27,500 nucleotides of DNA, from assembly GCA_019918135.1 (NCBI GenBank), contig WBZZ01005215.1, forward strand, positions 62,501-90,000, given 5' to 3'. The notes beneath the pieces are model-generated. The model was not told the DNA's origin. It did no database searches and worked only from the letters and a program-made list of their open reading frames with translations. This document shows positions 7,874-16,093 of this stretch, one piece after another (the stretch's first letter is position 1; each line of letters begins with the position of its first letter). Both the position numbers and the translations under genes were made by a program. Source of the stretch: Paulinella micropora. Taxonomy: Eukaryota > Cercozoa > Imbricatea > Euglyphida > Paulinellidae.

Positions 7874-9290
7874 AAATGAAAGTGTCAAAGCCATAGCCGT
7901 TCTGGACTTTCAACTCATCGGCTTCTTTTTCTTTTAAGTCTGTCCAACCGCTGGCAAATTTAAAGCGGTTCCCTTTCGCTCGTTCAAGTAAAAACCTAAT
8001 ACTATGCCACCCGCAGGTATCTGTTGTATCACTTTGGTTTTTGACTTGATTAACCTTCATAAGCAGGTATGTGTTCGGCTTACTCTTTTCAATAAGCTGT
8101 TTCATTTGGTGAAGAAATAGCTCAGTCGGCTTATACAGTGCGAGAGGGTCGTAGATTTCAATAGTGTCGTCTTTAATGGTATCAATCCAAACAGCAATCC
8201 AATGTGAGCCTGGTTGGCTAGACTTATCCAAGTTCATTATAAAGCCATACTTCTTTCTTTTTTCTGGTTTCAGTTTGTTTATTTCGTCGCTCGCCACAGT
8301 CCCCAAATACCATTCGTGCTTTTTCATAATGTTGTCTATTTCATCCGTCATTAGCCCTCTGTAGGGGCTTCCAGCCCCTACGACCCCTGGATTTATATCT
8401 TTCTCATTTTGTGTTTGTGATTGAATGGTGTCTACCTCGGCGGTGGGGTTTGGTTGCTCTTCTGTTAGTGCTGGTTGAATGGTGTCTACCTCGGCGGTGG
8501 GGGTGCGGGGGCTTGCCCCTGCTGGTGGTTGCTCTTCTGTTGGTGTTGTTTGTTGCTCTTCTGTTGGCTGTTCTTCGGTTGGTTGAATACCGAGATTATT
8601 TGAAACTTGATTTTTAATGTTTGGGTCGCTTCTCATTTCAGATACTAAGCTACTTACATAATCCTTCTTCTTCATTTTTTTTCTGTATTTGCCCTTCTTC
8701 AAATATTTCTTAATTTTTGCTATCGTTAAAAGTTTGTGGATTAATTCCTCCATTGTTTTCGCACCTGCACCAGCTTGGTTTATTCCCAAATAATCGGCGA
8801 GTTTCTTTCTCATTTCATTCTGGTCTATTCCTAAATCAATACCTTCATCTACTATAACTTGTGCCATACCCGCTGTCGTGTGTTTTCCTTTAACTTTTTT
8901 TGGTGGTGGTTTGCCCCGAGCTTTCATTTCTTTTTCCAAAGCAGGGCCCAAAGTTTTGGGTATATCCAATTTTGGATACTTGTAATCATTTCTTAAACCT
9001 GCGGATATGTATGATATTTTGTCTTTAATTTCAAAGTGTTTCGCTTTGGCCTCCGCTAGTTTTTTTTCTTGTTCTAATTCTTTTTTGTATTGTTCAGCCA
9101 GTTCTTTCTGCTCATCTGCTGATTGGGCATCGGCTATCGCTTTCTCTATTCCTGTGCCAAGTTTGATAAATTCTGTTTTGCTCAAACCTTTAATAAATTT
9201 AGTTGTAAAGCCCGCTTTCTTCATTAATTCAATGTATTTTTCTTTTAATTCCTTTTCAGCCTTTTTCTCTTCTTTTGTTTTCAATGGCAT
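7872..9290 (-). CDS. Adenain-like (Ulp1 fold) cysteine protease
   Basis: 472 aa. The C-terminal domain (about 310-450) carries the adenovirus-protease catalytic order: His363 in GSHWIAVW, Asp381 in EIYDPL, a Gln at 415 or 419, and Cys426 in DTCGWHS. It should cleave capsid and core precursors during maturation. Residues 1-95 are Lys/Glu-rich coiled coil. Residues 96-235 are a basic helical region of unknown role. Residues 235-300 are a TEEQP / PTAEVDTIQ repeat linker, built from a tandem DNA duplication and interrupted by two palindromic elements that are read in frame. The start overlaps the 3' end of the upstream gene by 35 bases, suggesting co-transcription. The protease domain looks intact; the N-terminal part is longer than in adenain. 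Confidence 0.87.
   Translation of the reverse strand: MPLKTKEEKKAEKELKEKYIELMKKAGFTTKFIKGLSKTEFIKLGTGIEKAIADAQSADEQKELAEQYKKELEQEKKLAEAKAKHFEIKDKISYISAGLRNDYKYPKLDIPKTLGPALEKEMKARGKPPPKKVKGKHTTAGMAQVIVDEGIDLGIDQNEMRKKLADYLGINQAGAGAKTMEELIHKLLTIAKIKKYLKKGKYRKKMKKKDYVSSLVSEMRSDPNIKNQVSNNLGIQPTEEQPTEEQQTTPTEEQPPAGASPRTPTAEVDTIQPALTEEQPNPTAEVDTIQSQTQNEKDINPGVVGAGSPYRGLMTDEIDNIMKKHEWYLGTVASDEINKLKPEKRKKYGFIMNLDKSSQPGSHWIAVWIDTIKDDTIEIYDPLALYKPTELFLHQMKQLIEKSKPNTYLLMKVNQVKNQSDTTDTCGWHSIRFLLERAKGNRFKFASGWTDLKEKEADELKVQNGYGFDTFI
8361..8381. repeat. Palindromic element E inside the protease gene
   Basis: GTAGGGGCT-TCC-AGCCCCTAC followed by GACCCC. Read on the minus strand it encodes VGAGSPY in the linker just before the protease domain, in a frame in which its TAG is not a stop. 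Confidence 0.8.
8421..8548. repeat. Tandem duplication with one hairpin insertion (element F)
   Basis: A 28-base string beginning TTGAATGGTG occurs at 8421-8448 and again at 8475-8502, period 54. Each copy is followed by GGTTGCTCTTCTGTT. Copy 1 has only TTT between the two blocks (8449-8451). Copy 2 has 24 bases there (8503-8526) including GCGGGGGC-TT-GCCCCTGC. The difference of 21 bases adds seven codons in frame. Confidence 0.85.
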
Positions 9291-9948
9291 CTGCTTTTCT
9301 TCTGGTGCTTGTGGTGGTGCTTGTTTGTGGTCCTAATTGTGGTGCTTGTGGTGGTCCTAGTTGTGGTGCTTGTGGTGGTGCTTGTGGTGGTCCTAGTTGT
9401 GGTGCTTGTGGTGGTGCTTGTGGTGGTGCTTGTATGTATTGAGGTTGGAAAGGCGGTAATAACATCAAATTGTTTTTTCTATCTTGTTCAAATTTTACAT
9501 CCTCTATAAGTTTTTGCTCTCTGTTCGCCTCCCTTATGAGGTCTTCTTGTCTTTCTTTAATGTCGGCATTCTCCTTCCTCTCCATTCTTTTCTTCTCATC
9601 TTCTGCCTGTTCTCTTAACTTCTTTTCCTTTTCTTCCTGCTCGTGTATTAGTTCATATTTTTTCAGCAGGTTGTTTTGTATCTGGTTGCGGTTCTCGTGT
9701 TCAAGGCGATTGAATTCGGACTTAACTATTCGCTCCTTCGTCTTTCGTGTTTTCTTCGTTTTATTGTCCCCTTTCATATATTTCAAAAACAGTTTAACGA
9801 TTTGAAGTGTTGAAAGGTCATTCGTTTTCTCACCAAAGTTGAGATATGCTCGTCTGCCTTTCACTTTGATATATGGTCGGCCATCTTTTGTTCTGTATAT
9901 CCTCGGGGGCCGTTGTTTGAGTTTCTTCTTTGGCTTCTTTACAACCAT
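9256..9948 (-). CDS. Basic coiled-coil virion-type protein with PQAP repeats
   Basis: 230 aa, not assigned to a named family. Residues 1-35 are strongly basic with YRTKDGRPYIKVKGRRAYL, a motif that looks like a small nucleic-acid-binding hairpin. Residues 75-160 are a long Glu/Lys/Arg coiled coil. Residues 172-207 repeat APPQAP and QLGPPQAP. The tail is basic again. It overlaps the protease start by 35 bases and follows the 127-aa basic protein, so it probably belongs to the same late transcription unit and may be a core or scaffold protein processed by the protease (inference). ATG at 9948. The PQAP-coding DNA is an unstable 12- to 15-base repeat, so length may vary between copies. Confidence 0.7.
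   Translation of the reverse strand: MVVKKPKKKLKQRPPRIYRTKDGRPYIKVKGRRAYLNFGEKTNDLSTLQIVKLFLKYMKGDNKTKKTRKTKERIVKSEFNRLEHENRNQIQNNLLKKYELIHEQEEKEKKLREQAEDEKKRMERKENADIKERQEDLIREANREQKLIEDVKFEQDRKNNLMLLPPFQPQYIQAPPQAPPQAPQLGPPQAPPQAPQLGPPQAPQLGPQTSTTTSTRRKADAIENKRREKG
9303..9432. repeat. Low-complexity tandem repeat, GGTGCTTGTGGT units
   Basis: Irregular array of GGTGCTTGTGGT and GGTCCTAGTTGT units encoding the Pro-Gln-Ala-Pro and Gln-Leu-Gly-Pro repeats of the overlapping minus-strand gene. Confidence 0.8.
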
Positions 9949-9969
9949 TGTATATGTTAGAGAAAAAAA

Positions 9970-10353
9970 TTAATATAAGATTTTACATTCGTAGGGGCAA
10001 GCCCCTACAACCCCACGGGGGTTTGAAAGGGGTTTCCCCTTTCTACCGAAATTAACGGCTCCACCCCGTTGCTTCCCGTATCCTTGCTTAGCCGCAGCCT
10101 TTGCTACACGGTCCGCATAAGGCACTCCGACATCGCTAAGAAAAGTAGCACCTCTTGAAATCAATTGGTTCTTCTTGATAAACCTATTAGCATCCAATAT
10201 GGCTTGTCCGACTTTTTTCCAGTTGACCTTCCCTCCTGTTTGTTTCTTTTTTGATTTTCTTTTCCCTCCCGCTTGTGGCATACTTACAGGGCTTGGATTG
10301 TAGCTGATATTGTATCCCGATGGTTGTGAAATAATCACTGGTGATGTTGGCAT
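9970..10353 (-). CDS. Small basic virion-type protein, tail encoded by a palindrome
   Basis: 127 aa. After a Pro/Ser-rich start come AGGKRKSKKKQTGGK (28-42), an amphipathic helical region (44-92) and GYGKQRGGA (91-99). The Gly-Gly-Ala/Lys style and size recall pX- or pVI-like cleaved minor proteins of adenovirus-related capsids, and such GG-x sites are typical adenain targets, but this is only a resemblance. The last 25 residues are encoded by palindromic element G, whose frame runs through to TAA at 9970. The original C-terminus was probably near residue 102. Lies upstream of the coiled-coil and protease genes on the same strand. Confidence 0.65.
   Translation of the reverse strand: MPTSPVIISQPSGYNISYNPSPVSMPQAGGKRKSKKKQTGGKVNWKKVGQAILDANRFIKKNQLISRGATFLSDVGVPYADRVAKAAAKQGYGKQRGGAVNFGRKGKPLSNPRGVVGACPYECKILY
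9991..10043. repeat. Palindromic element G, second copy of the three-hairpin unit
   Basis: GTAGGGGC-AA-GCCCCTAC (9991-10008), CCCC-AC-GGGG (10011-10020), GAAAGGGG-TTT-CCCCTTTC (10025-10043). It matches element C over 53 bases except for two adjacent bases in the middle loop. Here the unit is inside a coding frame. Confidence 0.85.
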
Positions 10354-10432
10354 CTATATTGTATAGAAAAAAATAATTAATTTATAAAAAAAATAACGAG
10401 TTATTTTTTGTTATAACACTTGTGTTAATAAA
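10354..10432 (-). promoter_or_regulatory. AT-rich promoter region of the 127-aa gene
   Basis: Seventy-nine bases between the ATPase stop and the next start. On the minus strand it reads AACACAAGTGTTATAAC.. then TTTTTTCTATACAATATAG just before the ATG. AACAC-AA-GTGTT on the plus strand (about 10417-10428) is a small palindrome beyond the ATPase stop. Confidence 0.35.
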
Positions 10433-11257
10433 TTAAGTAAAACGAATATTGAAGTTCTTTCGTAATTCATCCGATACCGCATCCACATACAAAAAGTTAA
10501 ACCTCTCTTTCGTCGCCTCGTGATATCTGTTTAGGAAGTAATCAAACTCATATCCAAGGTCTAAATGTTTATATACAAGTTCCATTTTATCCACACTTTG
10601 ACCTGGAAAGATTAAAATGTAGTCTAATTGTTTTATCGCCTCAGGTCTAAGGTCTTGTAGATATTGCGAGCTCATAATCACCTTTGACTTGTAGTGTCTA
10701 TTTTTCTTTAACAGGTCGCTAACGGACTTATCCCTCAACCCACTACCTAAATCGTCTAGCACGAACACGACTTCTGGTGTTATGTATTTGCTCGGTCTTT
10801 CAACTTTTTCCCCTCCCTCCTGCTTCTTCTTTTCCTCTTTTCCAAAATAAAGAAACTTCGGCTTCGGTTCTTCTTTACCATCCTGAACAATCTCGCCTTC
10901 TTCTTGCTCCTCGTCGGGTTTGTTGAGCTTGTCCAATTCGTAATCAATCACAGACAGTCCATCCGTTTTCAAATATGTGTATATAGCCATTGGATTGCCT
11001 TTCTTCTTGAAGTGCTTAACCATTTCTTTGTAAATGTGGTCTTTATGTATTGTTGAAGCAATAATAACAATACGGGTCTTTTTGTCGGCCGTCCTTTTCA
11101 GGATTTCAAACAGTGCCGTTGTCTTGCCACTCTTCTTGCGAGCGAGAAGAAAAATATTGGCATACGGTTCATCAAACAACTTATATCCTTTTGCCAACTT
11201 GTCGCCATCTCCGTTTTGCTTGACTGGTCTAACTCGTATATCGTTAATTTTTTCCAT
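10433..11257 (-). CDS. Genome packaging ATPase, FtsK/HerA (A32-like)
   Basis: 274 aa from the ATG at 11257. A GTG one codon earlier is less likely. Walker A is ARKKSGKTT (about residues 39-47) and Walker B is VVFVLDD (about 163-169), followed by a sensor-like MSSQYLQDL (about 195-203). This set is characteristic of the DNA-packaging ATPases of polintons, PLVs, virophages and giant viruses, which pump DNA into the preformed capsid. A Glu/Lys-rich insert at about 115-155 separates the two Walker motifs. It belongs to the morphogenesis block with capsid, penton and protease. All key residues are present. Confidence 0.92.
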   Translation of the reverse strand: MEKINDIRVRPVKQNGDGDKLAKGYKLFDEPYANIFLLARKKSGKTTALFEILKRTADKKTRIVIIASTIHKDHIYKEMVKHFKKKGNPMAIYTYLKTDGLSVIDYELDKLNKPDEEQEEGEIVQDGKEEPKPKFLYFGKEEKKKQEGGEKVERPSKYITPEVVFVLDDLGSGLRDKSVSDLLKKNRHYKSKVIMSSQYLQDLRPEAIKQLDYILIFPGQSVDKMELVYKHLDLGYEFDYFLNRYHEATKERFNFLYVDAVSDELRKNFNIRFT

Positions 11258-11303
11258 CACTCTATATTTTTATTATGCGAGAAATAGTTATGAATTTTTA
11301 ATT

Positions 11304-11330
11304 CATACATCTACCGATGTAGTCGGTAAC
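11304..11330. repeat. 26-base inverted match to 16906-16931
   Basis: The reverse complement of this stretch is identical over 26 bases to the start of the Zn-finger gene at 16863. Here it is in the spacer beyond the 123-aa gene. In the matching frame it reads VTDYIGRCMN then stop, against ITDYIGRCMD in the intact gene. Confidence 0.75.
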
Positions 11331-11337
11331 ATTGTTG

Positions 11338-11709
11338 CTACGCAACGAATTCTAAACAAATAACAATTCTTCCAGCTAGCAGGTCAGTCTCAATATTGCC
11401 ATTGTCTGTTTTAAGCACTCTAAAACTATATTGTCCGTCGGTCCAATTAATAATACCTAAATTGTAGCTAAGATTGGAAATGTTTGCCGTGGTGCTGTCT
11501 GCGAATGTTCCGATAATGCCGATGCGGTCCATATAAAGGATTTTTGTTTTCGTTTCAGTCAAGTCATTATAATAGTGGATAAACTTAACATTCATTCTTG
11601 TTGGTGTAAAGTTCATTTGAATGTTTTTGTCAAATGTCTTACTTCCATTGACCCCGCCTGGAAAATCATTACTCAGAAAAATAATCTTTTGGTATTTATA
11701 GTCTGCCAT
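11338..11709 (-). CDS. Small beta-rich protein, unknown
   Basis: 123 aa, unrecognised. Alternating hydrophobic strands (MNVKFIHYYND, KILYMDRIGIIGTF, RIVICLEFVA) suggest a compact beta fold such as a minor capsid or cement protein. Neither signal peptide nor membrane helix. Lies just upstream of the ATPase on the same strand, inside the virion gene block. ATG at 11709 is only four bases from the divergent ATG at 11714, so the two genes share a promoter region or overlap each other's leaders. Confidence 0.6.
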   Translation of the reverse strand: MADYKYQKIIFLSNDFPGGVNGSKTFDKNIQMNFTPTRMNVKFIHYYNDLTETKTKILYMDRIGIIGTFADSTTANISNLSYNLGIINWTDGQYSFRVLKTDNGNIETDLLAGRIVICLEFVA

Positions 11710-11713
11710 TGCG

Positions 11714-11959
11714 ATGCCCTCTATATTACTGCTTATAAACTTTTTATTAATTAATATTTCTGCTCGGACCGCTTGTGATTTCTATTCACGAGTTAGCGAT
11801 AAAAAAAATGAAAGTTGTGTGTGGTGTATAAAACAAGGATGTGTGTATAAGCCTTTTAGTGATTGGTGTGTTAGTTTTGATGAAGCTATTCCGCTAATCT
11901 GCTCAAATGATGCTTCGTGGTATAAAGTCTATCTATATGAATGCTCACTTCTTACTTGA
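11714..11959 (+). CDS. Short secreted Cys-rich protein, PSI-like spacing
   Basis: 81 aa. Residues 1-20 (MPSILLLINFLLINISARTA) look like a cleavable signal peptide. The mature part has seven cysteines (21, 35, 38, 43, 52, 63, 77), with C-V-W-C-x4-C resembling the CGWC core of PSI-type domains. The 3' end overlaps the convergent membrane-protein gene by 15 bases. A virus-coded secreted or envelope-lumen peptide would be unusual in a PLV. It is on the opposite strand to its neighbours and short, so chance cannot be ruled out, but signal plus Cys pattern is hard to get by accident. Confidence 0.5.
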   Translation: MPSILLLINFLLINISARTACDFYSRVSDKKNESCVWCIKQGCVYKPFSDWCVSFDEAIPLICSNDASWYKVYLYECSLLT

Positions 11960-12286
11960 AGATGGGCTAGGAAGGCAGATGCCTATTAATAGTGTTAAAA
12001 TACCTACATATGTGTTAGCAACCTCGCACGGTAAGTTCTTTTCAGATAGCCTTACAATACAAAGGGTGATGATGGCGATAATGATACCCATTTGAAACAA
12101 GTATTTGATAAGTCGGCTGTCGGTTTTTCGCTTAGTCAAACAGCAATCCCAGCTGTCCTCGTATTCGTGGTCTAATTTTTTTTCTTCCTGCTTAATTTGG
12201 ACATCTAGCACACGGTTCTTTAACTCTGGTGTGAGTTCGCCTCCATCTACTTCTATGATTGGTGGTGGGTGTAATCTAGGGTGCAT
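11945..12286 (-). CDS. Two-helix membrane protein
   Basis: 113 aa. A hydrophilic, acidic-basic N-terminal 58 residues precedes two predicted membrane spans (about 61-80 and 90-106) joined by a short SEKNLPCEVA loop. The ending YVGILTLLIGICLPSPS matches a recurrent PLV and algal giant-virus membrane protein pattern (a helix finishing in LPSP). Its ATG overlaps the last 11 bases of the fibre gene, so it is probably translated from the same transcript. Likely a virion or host-membrane protein used in entry or assembly; no closer function can be given. Confidence 0.7.
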   Translation of the reverse strand: MHPRLHPPPIIEVDGGELTPELKNRVLDVQIKQEEKKLDHEYEDSWDCCLTKRKTDSRLIKYLFQMGIIIAIITLCIVRLSEKNLPCEVANTYVGILTLLIGICLPSPSSSKK

Positions 12287-15200
12287 TGGAAAATACTTCT
12301 GCTCTGATTTCTGCTAATTGGTTTGCTTGGTCTTGTAATATATTAAGTAAAGTTTTATTTTCTTTTTCTAAATTATTGATTACATCAATAGATGTATCTA
12401 CTCTTTCCGTTAAATGTTGAAAAGCACTGACCAATACAGGTATAAAATCTGTATATGTTATGCCTTCAAGGTAGCCGTCTCCATCCTCTGCTTTCATTCC
12501 ACTTTCAGATACAAATTCAGGAAATACTTTTTTGACTTCGTCCGCAATAAATCCGTGGCCTTTTTTTTCTTTCTTCTCATCTGATTTCCAATAATAAGAA
12601 CAACAATTTATTTTCATTAGTTTCTCGCAACAATCCCCGCAGTCTAATGTTTTAATATCTGATTTTAATCTCCTGTCAGAGGAGTTTGTCCAAGCACCAT
12701 TTAGCGGGATATAATTATAACTGCCTGACGGCTCGCCAGTGGTAGAGTTTGAAGTAGTCCAAGCATGAAGCAAACCAGTAGAAGAAACAATTACACCATA
12801 ATTCGTATATCCTCCCGATTTAAAAAATAGTTGCGGGTCATTAGTAGAAGCGGGTCTTTTTCGTATTAATAAATTACCGCTGGATGCTGTTGGTAAAACT
12901 AACTCTCCCGACGTATTAATATTAATCGCCTCAGTGTAAGATATATTGTTTCCAACCGCTGTTCCTGAATTATAATAAAAAGCGAGTTTTCCACCTTTTT
13001 GAATTAGAAAGTTTGAACCGCTGTGGCTTGATTTCCAGTTCGTGCCATCAAAATAAGCATCAAAACTTAAATTGACATTGTCGTGCGACCAGTTTAGTTG
13101 TTGAAAAACTGGATAGGCATCGGTTGAAGTTATTGCCTGTATATGTGGTCCTGCTACATTACTCGCCGTCCCGTATATTTCTAAACCACCTGTCGCTCCC
13201 ACTCCTTTCGTTGAGTTGCCTATGATTATCGGTTTGCCTGATGCTGTTGTTATTTTATCGCTCGTTGTTAATGTTGTTGTTGATACACCCGCACTAGCCG
13301 TTATTAACCCTTTTGTCCATAAAGTGCCGTTTGCCCCGTTTAATGACATTAACAATTGTTCGGAAGAGTTCTCCCATATAAAACCATCGGTTGAAGCATT
13401 GCTCACTCTAAATCTAACAGCAAAGGAAGTGAAATCATTGCCTGCAACGGCAGACCCTCCCGCTAGACTTCTGGTATTTGTGGCTCCCCCATTTGAAGCC
13501 ATATAAATGCCATAACTGGTGTTACCAGTGTCCCACAAAAATATTCCTCTCGTATTACCTCCATTAGTATTTCCTTGTATAACTATGCTAGAACCTCCTG
13601 TTGCTGTTAGTAGACCACTTGCAGTTAATGTTGTTGTTGATATACCCGCATTTGCCGTTATTAATCCACTCGCGGTTGCCGTTGTTGTTGATATACCCGC
13701 GGTCGCCGTTAATGTAGTTCCTGTTATTGTTCCACCGCTTGTTATGTTGTTGCTGTTCATATCCAAAGCACCATAAAACCGCATTCCCCCAGCATTGTTA
13801 AAACGGACAATGTCGGACGAAGCACTTTTATTATCCAAAAGTTTTGAAATATAAAGTCCCGCCCCTTTTACATCAGATGCTACATTCGTAAATACATAAC
13901 CTCGTTGGTTTGCGGTTCCGCTTGTAGCAGTATTTAAAGTGTATAAGAAAGACTGCCAATCACCAGTCGTCTGTGAAAAGAATATATCACCTCCATTTTG
14001 GTTTAATATCCTCGCCCCATTATATGTTATATTTCCACCATTAATGATATCCACATTATTAAAATCGGCTTGGCTTAATAAGGTCAGTGCTTTTACATCA
14101 TTTCTTGTTCCATTAAATATCTTAATTCCTGTTATGGTTTGGTCGCCTGTTAGTTTTACATTTTGCCCGTCCAATGTGTCCGCATATCCTTTTGTTGCTC
14201 CGTCCGTTGATAATGTCGGAGTTCCAAGGTTGGCTATTTTGCTACTATTACAATCTAACCCCGAAGCATTTACCCAACCGACAATCGTCCCGTCAATAAT
14301 AAAACTTATTTTTTTGGCAGAAATTTCAAAGTTGTAATATGTTGCAGTTTTCATATCCAAACTAGCAATTGACCCGATATTACTTGTAGAATTGAAAACG
14401 ATAAATGTTCCTTTTGTGGCCGCGTTCGTTGAATTTCCTGTTATTTCAAGACCACTACTATATGTCTTAATTCCTGCTATGGTTTGGTTTCCTGTTAGTT
14501 TCACATTTTGGCCATCTAATGTATCCACATACGTTTTATTCGCCCCGTCCGTTGTTGCTGTTGGTGTGGCTAAGTTTGTAATTTTTCTGTTGTTTAAAGA
14601 TAGTGTCGTGCCCGTTGCGGTCGCAATTACATTATCACCCGCATATAAATCAACATACGAACCCGTTATTTGTATCGGATAATAGGCCGCGGTTGCTATT
14701 TTTGTGCCACAATCTCTCCTATATTTGTCGCCGTATCAAAGGCAATACCGATACCATCAAAAGCGGTTGGAGCAGTAGCACCCCGCACTTCTATTGTTGA
14801 AGTAAATTTTTTATTTCCTGCTATGGTCTGGTCTCCTGTTAGTTTAACCACCGAAGTATCAAGAGTAGAAACATCAACACCGTCAACAAGATTTACATTT
14901 GTTATGCTTTGGCTTTTCATATCAATACCCGCACTTGCATTTATTACATTGCTGAATGTTTTGGTTCCTGCTATGGTTTGGTCTCCTGTTAGTTTGACGA
15001 CTGCGGTATCTAGGGTGGATACATCAATACCGTCAACATTACCCACATTTGTTATGTTAAATCCACCCATATTTAAACTACCCGTCATAGCCGTTGTGCC
15101 GTCCTTTGCCAGTTTCGTATCAGTATATGCTTTTGTTGAAGCATCGCCGTCGTAGAATGGTGCGGGCAGTCCGCTGATTGCCGTTGTGCTGTTAAAATTT

Positions 15201-16003
15201 AAAACATTATTTGTCAATGTCATTCCACCACCTGTTGTTGGAGCAAAAAGTATAGAAGAACCGACAATAGTTAGTGGATAACCCGTGGCTCCACCCGCAT
15301 CCGACGAATAAATAGAACCCATATTATTGTTGTAATTGAAGAATAACTTACCTGTGTTTAATGGATTTGAGTCTTTTACGGCCACATAAGTAGTAAATGT
15401 TTTGTTTCCTGTTATAGTCTGGTCTCCTGTTAGTTTAACCACAGAACTATCCAGAACGGAAACATCAATACCATCAACATTACCTACATTTGATACATTA
15501 AAACCTCCCATATTTAAATCCCCTATCATCATAGCGAGCCCATCCAATCTAAGAAAAGGAGAAGCAACATTTCGCCATTGCCCAGTGCTGTAAATGAGCA
15601 GTTGGTTATCGGCGGGGGTGCCTGTTATGATTACATCACTTAAAGCATCTATTGATTTAGTTGCTATCCTTGTGTCAAAATCTGTATTAGCCCTTGCTGT
15701 GGTGTAGTATAAGTTAGTTCCTTCGGTTAAGTTAGTGGTTGATTTAGTGGTTAGTCGCGCATCAAACCTACCATCAGTATAGTATAGATTAGTGCCTTCT
15801 TTTACATCGGCCGTAGATTTTAAAGCCAACCTCGCATCAAATCGGCTATTAGTAAAATAAAGATTTACGGGGTCAGCATCTTCTGGCACCCTATCTGTGT
15901 ATAAGCCCACTATGTTTGTGTTCGTTAAATCAAGATTGGCTATATCCAGACTATCAACCGCAATTTCAGACAAGCCTAAGAGCGATTTATATTGACTGCC
16001 CAT
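12276..16003 (-). CDS. Long fibre protein with S74 intramolecular chaperone, one frame break
   Basis: About 1240 aa if one frame break is allowed. The first segment (16003 to 14696) starts at the ATG coding MGSQYKSLLGLS. An upstream GTG is in spacer. It carries repeats of the TNLYYTDGRFDARL type, then VDGIDVSTLD..VKLTGDQTI..KTF units, as in phage and giant-virus tail fibres. It stops at TAG 14696 after a run of five A. The second frame is open from beyond that point (about 14729) to 12276 and continues the same repeats, so one missing A at 14699-14703 explains the split. The C-terminal 110 residues form a Peptidase_S74 domain (SDRRLKSDI, GHGFIADEV, YTDFIPVLVSAFQ, then a coiled coil), which trimerises the fibre and cuts itself off. 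Likely the host-recognition fibre. Confidence 0.85.
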
Positions 16004-16093
16004 TGTTGTATATATTATCTTAATTAAAATATTATATTTAGGAAAATATACCAACCCATAGCAAACAAGTACCAACCTACGGTCGTAGACAGT
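16004..16093. promoter_or_regulatory. Divergent promoter between fibre gene and charged-protein gene
   Basis: Ninety bases. TATATATTATCT lies next to the fibre ATG. AATTAAAATATTATATTTAGG follows. CTACG-GT-CGTAG (16078-16089) is a perfect small palindrome just upstream of the plus-strand ATG at 16094. Confidence 0.4.

Noticed and set aside
8421..8548. CRISPR-like array
   Set aside because: Only two tandem copies inside a protein-coding gene, with no regular spacers and a eukaryotic viral context.
9309..9509. Plus-strand frame of Val-Leu repeats
   Set aside because: Antisense of the PQAP repeat of the minus-strand coiled-coil gene.
13216..15155. Several plus-strand frames of 85-160 codons opposite the fibre gene
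   Set aside because: They are shadows of repeated fibre codons; the minus strand carries the recognisable repeats and S74 domain.
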